64,000 nucleotides of DNA from the NCBI RefSeq assembly GCF_000227115.2, contig NC_016489.1:1-64000 (forward strand), given 5' to 3'. The position numbers and the translations under genes are program-made. The DNA is from Naumovozyma dairenensis CBS 421. Taxonomy: Eukaryota; Ascomycota; Saccharomycetes; Saccharomycetales; Saccharomycetaceae. Shown in pieces: positions 60,046 to 64,000 of this stretch. The stretch's first letter is position 1, and every line of letters starts with the position of its first letter. The notes under the pieces were generated by a model. That model ran no database searches, was not told the DNA's origin, and saw only the letters and a program-made list of their open reading frames with translations.

Positions 60046-60515
60046 TGAATTTTGTACTGTAGGCTTTAGCTACAGAATTGGCATTTGATACGTATGCCAT
60101 TACATCTAAATAATTTGGTGGAACCAAGAGAATTGCCCTCAAAGTGTCGACATTTATTCTTTTCATTGTGTTCAAAGCCTGCAAGAACGATACAATGAAT
60201 AAGGAAACTTTGCATTTCGAAGCATTCAACATTAACTACACCCGGTGCCTTAAGTATCTGCAAAAGACATCACGGATGAGCGAAAAGAAGTATCCTTCAA
60301 AAGTCAAAGGATCAAACATATATTATATCCGCAGCCTTCAGTACGGGTAAGGTTTGTCTTTGAAACATTGTATAAGAAATAAGAACATGCAATTATAGAA
60401 TAGGATCTTTAAACTAGGTTGATTCAAAAACTATTTCTTTATTGGCAAAAACGTAAGGTCAATTGAATAAATCCGAGTATTTTTTTCCCCACCTTTTTTT
60501 TTAACATATAGGCTG
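60046..60515. other. Divergent PTH1/DSS1 region
   Basis: 470 bases, presumed shared promoters. Overlapping small frames on both strands (60011-60350) do not look coding. Confidence 0.5.
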
Positions 60516-63404
60516 ATGCTTCAAGATCATATGTTTAAAAGAGGATTCAGAGGTTTCTCTTCCTCGCGATCAATGTTCCGAAGTAAACTAAACAAATCAA
60601 AGTCAAATAAGTATGTTAGCCTGACAGCTAAGCTACCGACAAAAGATACAAATAAGCCATTGTCTAGGGAAGATATTCAACTTATTCAAGCCAATTTTTT
60701 AAAGAGAACGAATGATCTGGAACCTGATATACGATTGAAAACTACTGCACAAATTCATTACGAATTGGATAAACGGTTTAATGCAAGGTATTTACAGCCA
60801 TCCAAAAGCTGGTATGAAAGCAATTGGGAAAAGTTAAACGAGAAACGGCTTACACTATCCATTAGAGAGTTAATCAATAAAGACCCTGCGGAATTTAAAT
60901 TTAATTATTATAAGAATTTAAAATTTAATATTGAAGATGTAACAGAACCTTTAAAAATCGGTGATATAGTTCTTCTGAAAACAAATACATCAGAATTTTC
61001 AATGTGTATCGATTTGCCTCAAAGTCTCAAGGATCCAAGATATACGTTTATATCATCCACTGGAGATCTCATATTTGGAATGAGGAGTATGATCTTATTA
61101 AAGATTCCATTCAAACTTCCCGGAAATATCGAAAGATTGATAATTAAGGAACCCGCTCATAAGTATAATCCAATAGGTACTATAAAATCATCTCTCGATG
61201 AAACAGTTCTGGTACCTGTAATCGCACGTCAATTACTCATAAATTTTATGCCGGCCCAGATCTCAAAATGTGCTACAAAACAATTACCTGTAATTATTAA
61301 AAAATTGGAACTACTTCATCGTTATTTACAAGATTTTTCTGGTCCACAACAAATACATTTCCATAAATTAATCAACATCATAGAAGCGTTGAATTTAGAT
61401 AGAGCAACTGATTACGAGAAGGGGAACGAATATGTAAACGAACTACTTAAACAGAAGTATTACAATGATTACACTGACTTATCTTTGAGTTCATTGGATG
61501 CTACTGTTGCATTATCTACTTATTGGGCGATTATAGAGCAACAAGATTTATTCCTTTGGGGAGAAATCAAAAGGAACAGCTCATCACTATTCCCAACAAC
61601 TGTAACAATTTTACCATTTTCACATCATGTTTACTATACAAAATTGATTAAATCATTAAGGAAGAACAATTTTCGAAGAACTAATGAATTTTCCGCCTTC
61701 ATCAACGAACATAATTTAAATACTTCATCTCCTGAAATTCAATTTAAATTTCCAGAGTTCCTTCACCTATTAAAAGAATACTGTGCTGGGAATCTCTTAG
61801 ATAATCCTAAAATTATTACCATTTTATCAAAAATATTCAGAAACTTAAATGACTTTAAAGAAAGAGACATAACAAAAGATTTGGCTTACGAATTATTAAC
61901 AAAATTGATACCTACTTCAAATCTACTTGCAAACCCTCTCTTAGCCAACCATGATCTTTCATTACCAACTAATTCAGGACGTGGGGAAAACCAGTCCAAA
62001 TTATACGAGTTGGCAACTCCTACCAAAATTGAATCCGGCGAAACAACAACGAAAAGACATAATTTTAACGATCTAAATGTTTATTGTATTGATTCGGAAA
62101 CAGCTCATGAAATCGATGATGGTATTTCCATAAAAAAATATCTAAAGATAGATTTACTTTATTCATTCATATTGCTGACCCTACAATTTATTTCAATGAA
62201 AGACTCAAATAAAGAAAAGAAGACAGGTATAGATGATGATATCTTAAAGATCGCATACTATAGAAGCTTTACCACATACCTCCCTGACAACGTGGTTCCA
62301 ATGCTTCCTTCAAAATATTGTGAAATGTCAGATTTAGGCAAATCAAATCAAAATATTGAAACATTAACTTTTTCGGTGGATATCACAATCTTTGATGGCT
62401 CTAACAATGAAGAAACCCTTAAAATATTATATGACACGTTTAAAATACAATTTGGACTAGTTTCAAATTTCCCCAAAGTTACTTATGACACAGTAGATAA
62501 AATCTTAGATAATTCTACGAAAATACCTGATACTTCCATTACGGAGGATTTGAGACAATTATCAAGAATCGCCAAATTATTGAGGAAGTATAGAATAAAT
62601 GAAAATAATGCAATCGTCTTTGGCGAGGGGTTCAATAGAGGTATCCCAGATTTACAATCTACCGAAGATGAGATCATTTTCACAGATCAAAAAAATTCAG
62701 ATTCAAATGAACTTGTATCAGAAATGATGATATTGGCCAATACTTTAACTGGAAAATATTGTAAAGATCATAAAATCCCAGTAATATATAGATGTTACTC
62801 TCCATTGGATATTGGCCCTGAAGCTCAACAAGAGTGTATAATATTGCGATCGAAGAATATAGACCGCCTACCATCCAATATAGACATGGCAAAAATGTCA
62901 TCATTCTTGAATTCTAGTTATTATTCAGGCACCCCAAGCAGACATTCAATGCTTGGTTCAGATGAGTATGCTACAGTAACTTCTCCCTTGCGTAGGTTTC
63001 CTGATTTACTCAACCACATCCAACTTCATAACCATTTAAAAGGCTATCAACTGCCATTTACCCCAAACCATGTTGCTCATTATCTAACAACTATTCAATC
63101 AAGATCAGATACTTTGAAAAATATTGGTAACGCAGTATATACTGAAATGACATTAAATTATATCAAGCTGCTAATTAATAAAGAACCTACTAAAGCGTTT
63201 GATGTACTAGTTACCTCAGTTCCAATAGAAGGATCAGCGAGGTGTGCTATTGTAGGATATGAGTATGCAAGAGGAACAATTAAATTAAAAGCGGAAATAA
63301 ATCCTGTGCCAATAATTGGTGACATCATAACAAAGTGTAAAGTAACGAAGATTTTCCCCATTGAAGGAGCATTGGAGCTATCAATGGAGGTTCAACCGAC
63401 GTAA
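60516..63404 (+). CDS. DSS1: Mitochondrial 3'-5' exoribonuclease Dss1 (RNB family)
   Basis: 962 residues, ATG 60516; a second Met at codon 6 is also possible. Catalytic subunit of the mitochondrial degradosome with the helicase Suv3. The basic N-terminus is a likely presequence. The RNB domain starts at DLNVYCIDSETAHEIDDGIS (about 525-540), which keeps the catalytic aspartates, and continues with RSFTTYLPDNVVPMLP, PVIYRCYSP, and YATVTSPLRRFPDLLNHIQLH. Between them, residues about 540-565 are out of frame: another frame from the A7 run (62132-62138) to about 62210 reads FTLFIHIADPTIYFNERLK, the conserved RNB HIADP block. Two compensating indels are therefore present. As written, the enzyme would lack that core strand. 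Confidence 0.92.
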   Translation: MLQDHMFKRGFRGFSSSRSMFRSKLNKSKSNKYVSLTAKLPTKDTNKPLSREDIQLIQANFLKRTNDLEPDIRLKTTAQIHYELDKRFNARYLQPSKSWYESNWEKLNEKRLTLSIRELINKDPAEFKFNYYKNLKFNIEDVTEPLKIGDIVLLKTNTSEFSMCIDLPQSLKDPRYTFISSTGDLIFGMRSMILLKIPFKLPGNIERLIIKEPAHKYNPIGTIKSSLDETVLVPVIARQLLINFMPAQISKCATKQLPVIIKKLELLHRYLQDFSGPQQIHFHKLINIIEALNLDRATDYEKGNEYVNELLKQKYYNDYTDLSLSSLDATVALSTYWAIIEQQDLFLWGEIKRNSSSLFPTTVTILPFSHHVYYTKLIKSLRKNNFRRTNEFSAFINEHNLNTSSPEIQFKFPEFLHLLKEYCAGNLLDNPKIITILSKIFRNLNDFKERDITKDLAYELLTKLIPTSNLLANPLLANHDLSLPTNSGRGENQSKLYELATPTKIESGETTTKRHNFNDLNVYCIDSETAHEIDDGISIKKYLKIDLLYSFILLTLQFISMKDSNKEKKTGIDDDILKIAYYRSFTTYLPDNVVPMLPSKYCEMSDLGKSNQNIETLTFSVDITIFDGSNNEETLKILYDTFKIQFGLVSNFPKVTYDTVDKILDNSTKIPDTSITEDLRQLSRIAKLLRKYRINENNAIVFGEGFNRGIPDLQSTEDEIIFTDQKNSDSNELVSEMMILANTLTGKYCKDHKIPVIYRCYSPLDIGPEAQQECIILRSKNIDRLPSNIDMAKMSSFLNSSYYSGTPSRHSMLGSDEYATVTSPLRRFPDLLNHIQLHNHLKGYQLPFTPNHVAHYLTTIQSRSDTLKNIGNAVYTEMTLNYIKLLINKEPTKAFDVLVTSVPIEGSARCAIVGYEYARGTIKLKAEINPVPIIGDIITKCKVTKIFPIEGALELSMEVQPT

Positions 63405-63764
63405 TTACTAATATTCAACTCATACATTGGCAGCTTCATTTATAGATAAACGCTCCATATATATGCCACATAAACCTGTAAATAATAACAGACAATAGAT
63501 TGTTTAATAAGAATACATTCATTTTACTGACTAAATCTTTCCTAAATTATAAACTTATGGAATTCCTTTTTTTTTTTTTTGCCAAGAGCTTGATGATTGT
63601 TTACGTTTAAATTTGTGTCTTTACTTGAAGCTTCATAATAAAAGGGCGAAAACAGTATTTTTTGTTTTGATATTGTCTATAGAATTCAATGTTGATCAAT
63701 AAGAAAAGGGCGTACCATAATAACGGTATAGGGGAAGCTGACTACCAATAGGTACCTGGGTAAA
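63405..63764. other. DSS1/GPI12 intergenic region
   Basis: 360 bases, A+T-rich with a T14-like run near 63568-63581. Presumed DSS1 terminator and GPI12 promoter. Confidence 0.45.
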
Positions 63765-64000
63765 ATGTCTTTACGTTTCTCTAAATTCACCTATAAATCT
63801 TTCAAATTATTCTTGTTGTTATGGATGTTTTATATGATATCAACACAGAAAATATCCTCATACAATAAGAAATCATTTGATAACTCAGTTTTAAACCAGA
63901 TCCTACGCCAAGATCATTCACATGCTGACATTAGTGAACCAATTACTCAATTGAGTCTTGTAATTGCTCATCCAGATGACGAATTAATGTTTTTTGCTCC
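63765..64000 (+). CDS. GPI12: GlcNAc-PI de-N-acetylase Gpi12 (5' part, cut by window end)
   Basis: The first 78 codons only, from ATG 63765. A hydrophobic N-terminal anchor (FKLFLLLWMFYMI, about 13-25) is followed by LVIAHPDDELMFFAP, the LmbE/PIG-L zinc-binding signature (H69, D71, D72). ER enzyme that removes acetate from GlcNAc-phosphatidylinositol, the second step of GPI-anchor synthesis. S. cerevisiae GPI12 is YMR281W, in the same neighbourhood as DSS1 (YMR287C), which supports the call. Confidence 0.92.
   Translation, partial: MSLRFSKFTYKSFKLFLLLWMFYMISTQKISSYNKKSFDNSVLNQILRQDHSHADISEPITQLSLVIAHPDDELMFFA

Noticed and set aside
60011..60350. Small overlapping frames on both strands between PTH1 and DSS1
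   Set aside because: They overlap each other and the PTH1 start, show no motif, and sit in a divergent promoter.

Overview
The window is nuclear DNA from a budding yeast of the family Saccharomycetaceae. It shows GTATGT...TACTAAC...TAG introns, PAC/RRPE boxes, CACGTG Pho4-type sites, strong A+T richness, and a long run of genes recognisable as S. cerevisiae orthologues. It also carries a budding-yeast Dicer (DCR1), which S. cerevisiae lost. Genes that lie in two separate blocks on the left arm of S. cerevisiae chromosome XIII (YML130-YML123 and YML099-YML085) are interleaved here, while neighbours such as PRE8, TAF13 and AIM33/PGA3 are missing. That fits one track of a post-whole-genome-duplication species. 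A Naumovozyma-like yeast is my best guess; the species cannot be fixed by reading.

Region 1 (1 to about 18,600) looks subtelomeric. Two diverged tandem units each carry a very large minus-strand gene (655-5370 and 7394-11797). Each encodes an SF2 helicase whose N-terminal half has the layout of a tyrosine recombinase (R...R-x-x-R...GH-x8-Y). The units share a 144-bp direct repeat about 97% identical, far more conserved than the coding sequences. Around them lie degenerate ~150-bp repeats, 22-bp repeats with B-box-like words, two Rap1-like sites, and a striking 20-21-bp-phased array upstream of the second gene. Further right come an intact orphan gene (14830-15798), a 50-bp fragment of the second helicase's 3' end, a perfect hairpin, and a decayed retrotransposon gag.

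Region 2 (18,609 to 53,018) is mostly single-copy genes: DCR1 (frameshifted in its second dsRNA-binding domain), ARG81, ERO1, VPS9, a YML096W-like asparagine-synthetase homologue, RAD10, GIM5 (one intron), UTP14, RPM2, ERG13, UFO1, ALO1, an unrecognised gene, an alpha-tubulin gene (one intron) and PHO84. A 384-bp hAT-type MITE with an 8-bp target duplication sits between ERG13 and UFO1.

Region 3 (54,167 to 64,000) switches to YHR/YMR synteny: ERG9, a secreted Hyr/Iff-like cell-wall protein inserted between ERG9 and PTH1, PTH1, DSS1, and the start of GPI12, which is cut by the window edge. UTP14 and DSS1 each contain a short stretch read in the wrong frame between two compensating indels, and DCR1 has a single uncompensated one. 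All begin at A-runs, so either assembly errors or real mutations must be considered.

Functional theme: Dicer-class RNAi in related yeasts acts on subtelomeric Y' elements and Ty elements, and here DCR1 sits directly next to such sequences. The remaining genes cover ergosterol synthesis (ERG13, ERG9), arginine control, ER oxidative folding, endosomal traffic, DNA repair, ribosome biogenesis, mitochondrial RNA processing and decay, phosphate uptake and GPI-anchor synthesis.
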